Made by a program: the position numbers and the translations under genes | Source of the DNA: Nitrospiraceae bacterium UBA6905 | GTDB lineage: Bacteria > Nitrospirota > Thermodesulfovibrionia > Thermodesulfovibrionales > UBA6898 | Assembly: GCA_002451165.1 (NCBI GenBank) | Contig: DKBH01000018.1 | Span: forward strand, 1-9,052 | Reading direction: 5' to 3' | Length of the DNA: 9,052 nucleotides | In this document: one piece after another, positions 1-6,405 of the stretch | Position numbering within the stretch: the stretch's first letter is position 1 | How the letters are laid out: each line of letters starts with the position of its first letter | Notes under the pieces: generated by a model | What the model saw: only the letters and a program-made list of their open reading frames with translations | Database searches by the model: none | Told to the model about the DNA's origin: nothing

Positions 1-380
1 TCGGGGCAGTAATACCAGACACCCGACGGTGCGGATTCTTCGGCCGGCTTGGATTTTTCGATATACTCGGGCGGAGATGTCGGTCCGGTGACCGCTGGGG
101 CGTAGTACGGATAGTAATAGGGATAGCCATAATAAGGATAGGCATAATACGGATAATAATACGGGTAGTATCCCCATGGACCCCAGTAAGGCCACCCGAT
201 CGATATGCTCGTTCTGCCCCGGTAGTGGCCGCCGTAATATCCTGATCGGTAATATTTTCCTCCCCCCCGGTAATAGCCGCCTTTATGGCCCCCTGAGGAG
301 CTGCCGGCGACTGCTACGCCGCTGAATACAAGGAATATAGCCACTGCAATGATGGTCACTGCGGGTCTGAGCGTTCTCAT
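1..380 (-). CDS. Exported Gly/Tyr-rich protein, N-terminal part (runs off the left edge)
   Basis: Reading the reverse strand from the ATG at 380 gives 126 codons with no stop before the window edge, so the C-terminus is missing. Residues 1-25 form a signal peptide (basic MRTLR, a hydrophobic stretch, then AVA before GSSSG). A Gly/Tyr/Lys segment follows (about 26-55), then a Trp/Gly stretch and a Tyr-Pro-rich repeat at about 71-93 built from YYPYY, YAYPYY and YGYPYY units. After a Pro/Glu/Lys linker the visible part ends in VWYYCP. This resembles the start of a conserved WYYC...YYPYV...C motif I recall from small exported proteins of Proteobacteria and relatives; that is memory, not a search. 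The start is supported by a GGGAGAA Shine-Dalgarno directly upstream. It is probably periplasmic or surface-associated, function unknown. The promoter at 500-528 suggests it is transcribed alone. Confidence 0.85.
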   Translation of the reverse strand, partial: MRTLRPAVTIIAVAIFLVFSGVAVAGSSSGGHKGGYYRGGGKYYRSGYYGGHYRGRTSISIGWPYWGPWGYYPYYYPYYAYPYYGYPYYYPYYAPAVTGPTSPPEYIEKSKPAEESAPSGVWYYCP

Positions 381-499
381 TTTTTTCTCCCTTCATCAAA
401 GAGGGGTCGCCGATTATAGTACTAAGCCCACCAGCTAGTTCTGTCATCTACGATCCCGCGCAGAATCATCGGGAAGCATGTTGATGACTCCTTAATCAT

Positions 500-528
500 A
501 TGCTATGGCAATTAAAAAACATTGTCAA
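500..528 (-). promoter_or_regulatory. Sigma70-type promoter of the Gly/Tyr-rich protein gene
   Basis: On the minus strand TTGACA (523-528, perfect -35) is followed after exactly 17 bp by TAGCAT (500-505, 4 of 6 to TATAAT). Transcription would start near 493, leaving a leader of about 113 nt before the ATG at 380. The rest of the 381-628 gap holds no gene that I can see; it also contains the 3' flank of the aminotransferase gene, where I find no clear hairpin plus T-run terminator. Confidence 0.65.
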
Positions 529-628
529 GGACGGGGGGCAGACGAGCGGCAGATCATTTCTTTGCTTCAGAGTTATAATGGCACGATGCATACATTCACC
601 TTTGGGAAAGCGATCGTAGTATTGTAAA

Positions 629-1813
629 TTAATTATTTATAATCAATGAGTTGAGCACGTTCCCGAGCCGCCGTATCCCTGTCCTGATAGTCTCTTCGTC
701 AACGCTTGAATAATTCAGCCGCAGGGTGTTGACGTTTTTTTTGTTCACATAAAAAGGGTCCCCGGGGACGAAGGCCACTTTCTGTTCGATTGCCGTCTGA
801 AAGACATGCATGGCTGACAGTCCTTTCGGCAGGGTGATCCAGAGGAACATGCCTCCTTCCGGATGGGTAAAGAGGACTTCAGCCGGAAAATACTCCTGGA
901 TTGCCGTCACCATGGCATCCCGCTGCCTGCCATACGCCTGCCGTATCTTGTTGATATGTTTGTCAATGTCATTATCCTGCAGATACCGGTGGATGATCCT
1001 CTGGCAGAAATAATTGGTGTGGAGGTCTGACGCCTGTTTTGCGATCACCAGTTTCTCCATGATCTTGTCATGTGCGACGATCCACCCTATGCGAAAGGAC
1101 GGCGCAATTATTTTTGAAAAAGAACCGAGCAGTACGGTATGTTCCGGCATGAGCGAATAAAAGGACGATTTTTCTCTGCCCAGGAACCGAAGCTCCCCGT
1201 ACGGGTCGTCCTCCATAAGAATGGTACTCCTGCCTTTGAGCATGAGGGCTATGGTCTGCCGATTTCCCTCGCTGTAACTTATTCCGGAAGGGTTCTGAAA
1301 GTTCGGAACGCAGGAGAAAAGTTTTATGGCATGCCTGGTCACGGCGTTGTGAAACGCATCAAGATCAATGCCTTCTTCGCTTACGGGTACCGGGTGAAAA
1401 GATGACCGGTAAAGGGAAAAGGCCTGTATGGCGCCCAGATACCCCGGTTCCTCAATGACGATGTCGTCGTTATCATTGAGGAGAGTCTTGCCGAGGAGGT
1501 CCATACCCTGCTGTGACCCGTTGGTAATGAGGATATTGTCGGGCTGTACGATGACGTTTTTTGATCGGTAGCGGTCAGCGATCCATTCCCTGAGCCCCAG
1601 GTATCCTTCAGATGAACTGTACTGCAGGACATCTTTACCCACTTCTTCAAGCAGCCGGTCCGTTGCCTTCCTGATCTCCTGCACGGGAAAGAGGTCACGG
1701 TTGGGAAGGCCTCCCGCAAAGGAGATGACCGATTTGTCCAGGGTGAACTTCAGTATCTCTCTGATGAAGGATCGTGGCACATCGGAGATTCTGTCAGAGA
1801 AGATGTCTCCCAT
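629..1813 (-). CDS. PLP-dependent aminotransferase, class I/II (2-aminoadipate/aromatic aminotransferase-like)
   Basis: A 394-residue fold-type I aminotransferase, full length for the family and without the N-terminal winged helix of MocR regulators. Visible landmarks are SFAGGLPNRDLFP (31-43, substrate-binding N-terminal loop), SSSEGYLGLRE (66-76), NGSQQGMDL (98-106, PLP phosphate contact), EEPGY (121-125), NFQNPSG (171-177, with the Asn that contacts the cofactor), EDDPYGEL (201-208, Asp and Tyr to the pyridine ring), SFSK with the Schiff-base Lys at 234, an Arg at 241, and TLRLNYSS with the carboxylate-binding Arg at 365. It would transfer an amino group between an amino acid and a 2-oxoacid in the cytoplasm; exact substrate cannot be read from sequence. 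An in-frame stop at 1826-1828 makes the ATG at 1813 the first possible ATG start. The Shine-Dalgarno is weak and the preceding gene ends 19 bp upstream, suggesting translational coupling as the last gene of the 2264-629 operon. Confidence 0.93.
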   Translation of the reverse strand: MGDIFSDRISDVPRSFIREILKFTLDKSVISFAGGLPNRDLFPVQEIRKATDRLLEEVGKDVLQYSSSEGYLGLREWIADRYRSKNVIVQPDNILITNGSQQGMDLLGKTLLNDNDDIVIEEPGYLGAIQAFSLYRSSFHPVPVSEEGIDLDAFHNAVTRHAIKLFSCVPNFQNPSGISYSEGNRQTIALMLKGRSTILMEDDPYGELRFLGREKSSFYSLMPEHTVLLGSFSKIIAPSFRIGWIVAHDKIMEKLVIAKQASDLHTNYFCQRIIHRYLQDNDIDKHINKIRQAYGRQRDAMVTAIQEYFPAEVLFTHPEGGMFLWITLPKGLSAMHVFQTAIEQKVAFVPGDPFYVNKKNVNTLRLNYSSVDEETIRTGIRRLGNVLNSLIINN

Positions 1814-1832
1814 GATTAGAGGTCTCTACCGG

Positions 1833-2066
1833 TCACACCACATACCATTCGTTTATCAATTCGTAGCAGCAGAGCAGACGGGTATGTCCGTCGTCTCCTC
1901 TGACACGGAAGCACCGCCTCCGGTTTCCGCCGTCAGCGTCCTGTTCTATCCACCGCTCAGCAATCTCGACAACAGCTACTTTTCTGTCTTCCAGAAGAAA
2001 GAACCGGGGCTCCTCTTCGCCCCGGTGTCCGGCATAGGCAGTTACCGCTATCCGCTTTCCTTTCAT
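1833..2066 (-). CDS. Conserved small protein of unknown function (77 aa)
   Basis: This 77-residue protein starts MKGKRIAVTAYAGHRGEEEP and ends in a strand-rich segment (RRCFRVRGDDGHTRLLCCYEL...WYVV). The order of predicted elements is strand, Gly/Glu loop, strand (FFLLEDRKVAV), a short helix (VEIAERWIEQ) and two to three closing strands, suggesting a compact cytoplasmic alpha/beta or small-barrel domain. There is no signal peptide or membrane segment. I recall short proteins of this type (YAGHRGEE...VRGDDG) in Geobacter-like and Nitrospirota genomes, but know of no function. It lies 18 bp after the 59-residue gene and 19 bp before the aminotransferase, all co-directional. No convincing Shine-Dalgarno precedes its ATG, so translation may depend on coupling to the upstream gene. 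Confidence 0.72.
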   Translation of the reverse strand: MKGKRIAVTAYAGHRGEEEPRFFLLEDRKVAVVEIAERWIEQDADGGNRRRCFRVRGDDGHTRLLCCYELINEWYVV

Positions 2067-2084
2067 CGGGTGCAGTGCGTCTAG

Positions 2085-2264
2085 CTACTCGATATTGAAT
2101 GTGGCGACTTCCTTCATACCTAGGATGTACTGCCCAACAGGCACCAGTTTCTTGTTATCCTTGACACAGTCAATGATGATTGTCCACAGTTGGTTGAGCT
2201 CTTCCTTCTCGCGGGCATTCTCGGGCGTCATCTTCAGCAGCGTTCCCTCAAGTTCGATCTTCAT
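2085..2264 (-). CDS. Conserved small protein of unknown function (59 aa)
   Basis: The reverse strand encodes 59 residues, starting MKIELEGTLLKMTPENAREK and ending KKLVPVGQYILGMKEVATFNIE, followed by TAG. The start is well supported by GAGGAGG, 4 nt before the ATG, and by a promoter 30-58 bp upstream of it. The protein has an N-terminal strand, a central helix (about 17-37, containing ELNQLWTIIIDCVKD) and a basic-to-hydrophobic C-terminal part with LVPVGQY. It has one Cys (33), no signal peptide and no membrane segment, so it is likely cytoplasmic. I cannot assign a function. It is the first gene of the three-gene minus-strand operon, and its good ribosome binding site contrasts with the weak ones of the two following genes. 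Confidence 0.75.
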   Translation of the reverse strand: MKIELEGTLLKMTPENAREKEELNQLWTIIIDCVKDNKKLVPVGQYILGMKEVATFNIE

Positions 2265-2293
2265 GGCTTCCTCCTCTTTATTCGGGATGCATC

Positions 2294-2322
2294 ATTATAC
2301 TATGGATAGATATCTGCAACAA
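2294..2322 (-). promoter_or_regulatory. Promoter of the small-protein/aminotransferase operon
   Basis: On the minus strand a perfect TATAAT -10 (2294-2299) lies 17 bp from TTGTTG (2317-2322, 3 of 6 to TTGACA). The start point would be near 2287, giving a leader of roughly 22 nt containing the GAGGAGG ribosome binding site of the gene starting at 2264. The perfect -10 and correct spacing make this likely, although the -35 is poor. Confidence 0.6.
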
Positions 2323-2522
2323 AGTGGCAAACGTCGTCTGCATAAGCGGTTCAACGGTGCCGTTCGCACTGTAGGGCAGGATATTTCCACCGCCGCTGCA
2401 ATAACATGTTTGCCGACCGGCTCGGCTGAATACGGTGAAACGGTGCAAGCGGTTAACCCGCAATGTTCTGTCGTGGCAGTCTCTGCAGATATCAAAACAT
2501 TGCGTATTCGCAGGGTTATCTG
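2323..2522. promoter_or_regulatory. Divergent intergenic control region with repeats and palindromes
   Basis: These 200 bp between the two divergent promoters hold no convincing gene. Visible elements are a hairpin-like AACGG-TG-CCGTT (2353-2364), GCCGA-loop-TCGGC (2412-2426), two direct copies of AAGCGGTT (2344-2351 and 2447-2454), the palindrome GGTTAACC (2451-2458), and a larger inverted repeat at 2459-2504 listed separately. Several are possible operator half-sites. None matches a regulator consensus that I can name. Confidence 0.4.
2459..2504. repeat. Inverted repeat with 9-bp perfect arms and a nested hairpin
   Basis: CGCAATGTT (2459-2467) and AACATTGCG (2496-2504) are perfect reverse complements around a 28-bp loop. 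Inside the loop GCAG (2476-2479) and CTGC (2483-2486) can form a second small stem around 3 nt. The element ends 18 bp before the TTTACA -35 box of the kinase operon, so it sits where an activator site or cruciform would act on that promoter. There is no T-run after it, which argues against a terminator. Confidence 0.55.
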
Positions 2523-2551
2523 TTTACAAGAACCCCTAAAACTGCTATATA
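2523..2551 (+). promoter_or_regulatory. Promoter of the binding protein/kinase operon
   Basis: TTTACA (2523-2528, 5 of 6 to TTGACA) is followed after 17 bp by TATATA (2546-2551, 4 of 6 to TATAAT). The start would be near 2558, leaving a leader of about 30 nt. AGAGG at 2578-2582 is a well-spaced ribosome binding site (5 nt) for the ATG at 2588. Confidence 0.6.
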
Positions 2552-2587
2552 TTAAACAGCGCATAAACGAAAGATATAGAGGTAAGA

Positions 2588-3529
2588 ATGTCGTTACGTC
2601 TGGGGGGAATAGCTGGTATTGTCGCTGTACTGCTGGTTGTTCTTGCCGCACTGCCGGTTGACGGCCATGCTGCTGAGAATACCATCGGGGTAATCATGAC
2701 CGGCGACATTCCCTATTACGATGACCTACATAAGGCCTTTCTGGCGCGGCTTACGCAGAGTGGGGTGCTGTCATCGACCGAGGTTATAGTGCAGAAGCCG
2801 TATCCCGATAATATCTCGCTGATCAACGCTGCGCGGAAGCTTATCGCCATGGACGTCGACGTGATCGTGGCCTACGGAGCACCCGCAGCCATTGCCGTGG
2901 TCAAGGAGCGGACGAAGATACCGCTGGTGTATGCCGCAGTATATGAGCCGCTCACACCGGAGCTGAAGACGCGTTACAGCACCGGCGTATATGTCAGGCT
3001 CTCCATATCCAGCCTGCTGCGCTATCTCAGGTCGTTGACCCAGATCAATACCCTCGGCGTTGTCTATAGTTCGCATGAAGAGGACTCGGTCTATCAGTTC
3101 AGCGAGATCACGAAGCTCGCGTCGCGGTACGGCATGAAGATCGACGGTATCAATCTCAAACGCCATCAGGACGCAAAGGCGAAACTTGCCGGCAGAAATA
3201 TGGACGCAATTCTGCTGACGGGAAGTTCCGTGGCACAAATGGCTATGGGACAGGTCATCGACTATGCAAAAGAGCAGAGGATACCCTATGCCTCCTTTTT
3301 CCTCTGCACGGACGGTCGTGCGATCGTGTCACTGGCTGCAAGTCCGGGTGCGCAGGGGGAAAAGATCGCGGATAAGGTACAGAAGATCCTCGACGGTATG
3401 CCGCCCGACAAGGTCAGGTCGGAAGCCGCGAGCAACGTGGAGCTAGTCTTCAACCTGAGGGACGCTACGGCTCTGGGCATGAAGCTCTCGATGGAACTGG
3501 TGAGCGAGGCGACGAGGCTTATCAAGTGA
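2588..3529 (+). CDS. Periplasmic ABC-type substrate-binding protein (ABC_sub_bind / TrpX-like)
   Basis: A 313-residue exported protein. Residues 1-29 are a signal peptide (MSLRLGG..., a hydrophobic core of Val/Leu/Ala, cleavage around GHAA before EN), with no lipobox Cys. The mature part has the alternating alpha/beta pattern of type I periplasmic binding proteins of the ABC_sub_bind family: ENTIGVIMTGDIPYY (30-44), DVIVAYGAPAAIAVV (91-105) followed by IPLVYAAVYEP (111-121), then STGVYVRLSISSLLRYL, LGVVYSSHEEDSVYQ and ILLTGSSVAQM. Known relatives bind amino acids or unknown small ligands, for transport or for sensing. Here no permease or ATPase gene follows; the gene overlaps the next by 4 bp (GTGA, 3526-3529), so the products are probably made together. 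This suggests a sensory role rather than uptake. Ligand unknown. Confidence 0.85.
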   Translation: MSLRLGGIAGIVAVLLVVLAALPVDGHAAENTIGVIMTGDIPYYDDLHKAFLARLTQSGVLSSTEVIVQKPYPDNISLINAARKLIAMDVDVIVAYGAPAAIAVVKERTKIPLVYAAVYEPLTPELKTRYSTGVYVRLSISSLLRYLRSLTQINTLGVVYSSHEEDSVYQFSEITKLASRYGMKIDGINLKRHQDAKAKLAGRNMDAILLTGSSVAQMAMGQVIDYAKEQRIPYASFFLCTDGRAIVSLAASPGAQGEKIADKVQKILDGMPPDKVRSEAASNVELVFNLRDATALGMKLSMELVSEATRLIK

Positions 3530-4410
3530 CGAGGCGTCGAGGCATAGCGCTGCTCCTTGCCATGATCGCTCTTCTGGCGTGGCCGGCGAAGGCGCGTTGT
3601 GAGAACGAGATCCTCATTGGCCTGATACCTGAGGAGAATATTTTCAATCAGATGGACCGGTACCGGCCGCTTGCAGTCTACCTCTCAAAGAAGATCGAGA
3701 CGCCGCTGCGGTTCACCATTCTCAGCAGGTACGGTGATGTCATGGATCGGTTCGTATCGCGTAAGATGGACGGGGCATTCTTCGGCGTCTTCACCGGTGT
3801 GCTCGCCATGGAAAAAATCGACGCCGTACCGGTAGCCCGGGCGGTAAATCTGGACGGTTCGTCCACGGTGCAGAGTTATATTTTTGTGCGGCATAACAGC
3901 GGCATACGTAATGTTGAAGACATGAAAGGTAAGCGCATAGCCTTTGTAGATCGTGCCACCGTTACGGGATACTTGTATGCATTTGCCTATCTCAGGGAGT
4001 CCGGCGTAGCGAACCCCGATACATATTTCAAAGAGGTCTTTTTTACCGGGAGTCACGGCTCGACGGTCTATTCCGTTCTGGACGGCAGGGCTGATGTGGG
4101 GGTCGTAAAAAGCGATATCTTTCAGATGCTGGTTGCAAAGGACCATACCATAAAGGAAGAACTGATGATTATTGCCCGATCGCAGGAATTCCCGGACACC
4201 ACGCTATTTCTGCGGAAGGACATTCCCGAAACCCTGCTGTTACGGATAAAGACTGCTCTTTTCAACATGGAGAAGGACCCTGAAGGAATGTCGGTCCTTA
4301 AAAAGCTTGAGGCGAAGAAGTTTATCGAGGCCGGGAATAAGGATTTCACATCCTTTTACGACGTGGCCCGTAAGGCGGGAATAACCGTTAAGACTTACAA
4401 GTATAAATGA
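3526..4410 (+). CDS. Periplasmic phosphate/phosphite/phosphonate-type binding protein (PhnD-like)
   Basis: A 294-residue protein with a GTG start overlapping the preceding TGA. The start is supported by a classic N-terminus (TRRR, then a hydrophobic core) with likely cleavage after AKA, before RCEN; the Cys at 25 does not sit in a proper lipobox. The mature protein follows the PhnD/Phosphonate-bd type II binding-protein pattern: ILIGLIPEENIF (29-40), RYRPLAVYLSKKI (45-57), MDGAFFGVFTGVLA (81-94), GKRIAFVDRATVTGYLYAF (135-153) and GSHGSTVYSVLDGRADVGVV (175-194). Many such proteins are annotated as phosphonate-binding from fold alone, and in this clade they often accompany kinases instead of transporters, so the ligand should not be taken as phosphonate. 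The gene ends in an ATGA overlap (4407-4410) with the histidine kinase, which strongly implies shared function. Confidence 0.87.
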   Translation: MTRRRGIALLLAMIALLAWPAKARCENEILIGLIPEENIFNQMDRYRPLAVYLSKKIETPLRFTILSRYGDVMDRFVSRKMDGAFFGVFTGVLAMEKIDAVPVARAVNLDGSSTVQSYIFVRHNSGIRNVEDMKGKRIAFVDRATVTGYLYAFAYLRESGVANPDTYFKEVFFTGSHGSTVYSVLDGRADVGVVKSDIFQMLVAKDHTIKEELMIIARSQEFPDTTLFLRKDIPETLLLRIKTALFNMEKDPEGMSVLKKLEAKKFIEAGNKDFTSFYDVARKAGITVKTYKYK

Positions 4411-6377
4411 GAAAAAGACTGATATACTCACTGTCGCTGCTCTTCCTGCTGTTCTCCCTCGGAGCGGGCATTACCATGCTCTATACCTACCGGATAACCA
4501 AGGACCTTGAGTCGGTCATCACCCTGCACCGCATAGAGATCATCCGTCAGAACTTCGTGATCAACATCCAGACCGTTCAGTCGAATCTCTATGCCACGGG
4601 CACGGTGTTCGGCAAGGAACTGGACACTATTGTGGACAATGTATCCGCCATGGACGCATCGATCAAGAACTGTCTGAGCTGTCATCATGATAAGGAAATG
4701 ACCGAACGGCTGGTAAAGGTCAATGAGATGGTGGAGCAATACAAGGAATCGATCAGCTATCTGGTCACCAGTACGGCAAATGAGCAGAGAATCGAACGCC
4801 TCAAGATGGTTGCGGTCAGCATCGGAGACTCACTGCTGGGGAGGACACAGGAGATGGCGACGATCGCTGACAATGTGCTCAGGCGGCGGACCATCGAGGC
4901 GGTCAGGGCGATCAACCAGACCCGGATCATCCTGATCATTACCCTTGCCGGGTCGCTGCTGCTCGCCCTTGGCATTGCCGTGACCCTCACCCGGCAGATC
5001 ACCCGTCCGGTCAATGAGCTGGTGAATGCGGCCCGCCTGATAGCAGCAGGAAGGCTGGGGTATAAAACGGAATATCGTGATGACACCGAATTCGGCGAAG
5101 TGGCGAACAGCTTCAATGCCATGAGCTCGGCCCTGGAGGCGGAACAGATCAAGACGCACCGCTATATCGACCAATTGTCAGGCCTGTATAAGGTCACGCT
5201 CGATTTTTATGATATCGTGGAGATGGATCACGCTTTTCAGGAGACCTGCCTGAGCATTGCCGATATCCTGAAGGTGCAGCAGGTGATCCTCTTCCTGTAT
5301 GACGATGCCCGGAAAGCCTTTGTGCCCAATACGGCTGCCTTTCCCCTGCCGGAAGACTGCCGGGACCTGCAATATCCCCTGGAGAGGATGGTCGAGCTGT
5401 ATCAGGTATCCGGCGGCCTCCCGATTGTGATTAATGAAGGCGCGGACGGGAGCAGTTACGAGCCGCTGATGCCTGACCCCCGGCGGGAAAAGAACATGAT
5501 GGCAGCATGGCTTCTCACCAAGGAGAAGATGCTCGGGGTGCTCCGCGTCTCCAACAAGGAAGGGCACTTCTTTGAGGAGGATGCAAAGATCCTGATTATT
5601 CTCGCAAACCATATGGCTGTAGCTATGGAAAATGCCGAGCTCTATCACAATCTGCGGGAAAAAATGGAGGAGCTGCGGCAGACGCAAGAGCAGCTGATCC
5701 AGTCCGCCAAGCTCGCTGCGATCGGAGAGCTTGCGTCGAATGTGGCGCATGAGATAAACAACCCGCTTACCAGTATCATTGGTTTCACGGAGCTGGCGCG
5801 GGAGGACGATGACAAGGAGATGATCAGAAACAGCCTTGATATCATCGAGAAGGAGGCGCTGCGCGCCCGGGAGATCGTACGGCAGCTGCTCGGGTTTGCC
5901 CGGAAGAAACCGCTTCAGCTCACCGAGGTGAAGGTCAACGGTGTGATCAGAGATGTTGTTGTCCTGTCATCTGCACAGGCACGCATGTCCAAGGTCAAGA
6001 TCGTAGAAGAATACGAGCAGGTGCCGGCCATGGTCGGCGATATTGACCAGCTGAAGCAGGTGTTCCTGAATATCATTACGAATGCCGTCCATGCCATGCC
6101 GACGGGCGGACTTCTCACCATCAGGACCTCCATAGTGGGCGACTATATTATCGTGACCATTACCGATACCGGCCAAGGCATACCGCAGGAACACCTGCAG
6201 CGCATATTCGAACCGTTCTTCTCCACCAAGAAGGAGAGAGGAACAGGCCTCGGTCTCTCGATCAGCTACCGCATCATCCAGGACCACGGCGGAAGGATCG
6301 ACGTGGAGAGCGAAGAAGGCAAGGGCACGACGTTTACGGTCCGTCTACCTATCAAGGTCCCGGTCGGTGTCACCTGA
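4407..6377 (+). CDS. Membrane sensor histidine kinase with periplasmic CxxCH (haem c) motif, HAMP and GAF domains
   Basis: A 656-residue kinase. Domains in order: first membrane helix (about 5-27), a mostly helical periplasmic domain (about 28-172) with CLSCHH at 89-94, second membrane helix (about 173-195), HAMP (about 196-248, with the PVNEL motif), a GAF-like domain (about 262-410), a short coiled coil (about 412-436), HisKA with phospho-acceptor His 448 in NVAHEINNPL, and HATPase_c with N box NIITNAVHA (555-563), DTGQGI (587-592), FEPFFSTK (601-608) and GTGLGLS (612-618). All residues needed for autophosphorylation are present and there is no receiver domain. CxxCH in a periplasmic domain is the standard covalent haem attachment signal, so redox or gas sensing is plausible; the haem itself is inference. 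ATG overlaps the TGA of the PhnD-like gene, so the binding proteins probably feed this sensor. The cognate response regulator is not in the window. Confidence 0.93.
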   Translation: MRKRLIYSLSLLFLLFSLGAGITMLYTYRITKDLESVITLHRIEIIRQNFVINIQTVQSNLYATGTVFGKELDTIVDNVSAMDASIKNCLSCHHDKEMTERLVKVNEMVEQYKESISYLVTSTANEQRIERLKMVAVSIGDSLLGRTQEMATIADNVLRRRTIEAVRAINQTRIILIITLAGSLLLALGIAVTLTRQITRPVNELVNAARLIAAGRLGYKTEYRDDTEFGEVANSFNAMSSALEAEQIKTHRYIDQLSGLYKVTLDFYDIVEMDHAFQETCLSIADILKVQQVILFLYDDARKAFVPNTAAFPLPEDCRDLQYPLERMVELYQVSGGLPIVINEGADGSSYEPLMPDPRREKNMMAAWLLTKEKMLGVLRVSNKEGHFFEEDAKILIILANHMAVAMENAELYHNLREKMEELRQTQEQLIQSAKLAAIGELASNVAHEINNPLTSIIGFTELAREDDDKEMIRNSLDIIEKEALRAREIVRQLLGFARKKPLQLTEVKVNGVIRDVVVLSSAQARMSKVKIVEEYEQVPAMVGDIDQLKQVFLNIITNAVHAMPTGGLLTIRTSIVGDYIIVTITDTGQGIPQEHLQRIFEPFFSTKKERGTGLGLSISYRIIQDHGGRIDVESEEGKGTTFTVRLPIKVPVGVT

Positions 6378-6405
6378 TGCTGTGCGCGAGGCGGTGGCGT
6401 AGCGG

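Noticed and set aside
574..579. Plus-strand TATAAT as a promoter.
   Set aside because: No matching -35 lies 16-18 bp upstream and no plus-strand gene follows; the next gene is on the minus strand.
579..594. TGGCACG as the -24 element of a sigma54 promoter.
   Set aside because: The -12 position reads ATACA rather than TTGCA, and no plus-strand gene follows.
2412..2426. GCCGA/TCGGC hairpin as a transcription terminator.
   Set aside because: No T-run follows on either strand and no gene ends near it.
2295..2651. Minus-strand frame (118 codons) in the same region.
   Set aside because: It covers the start of the binding-protein gene and both promoters, lacks a ribosome binding site, and is rich in Arg/Cys as in non-coding translation.
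2095..2661. Long plus-strand frame (188 codons) across the divergent control region.
   Set aside because: It is antisense to the 59-residue gene, spans two promoters and the inverted repeat, and its composition shows no family features.
3526..4410. A true phosphonate uptake protein (PhnD).
   Set aside because: Fold and motifs fit, but no PhnC/PhnE-like or C-P lyase genes are nearby and the gene is coupled to a kinase, so substrate and transport role are not supported.
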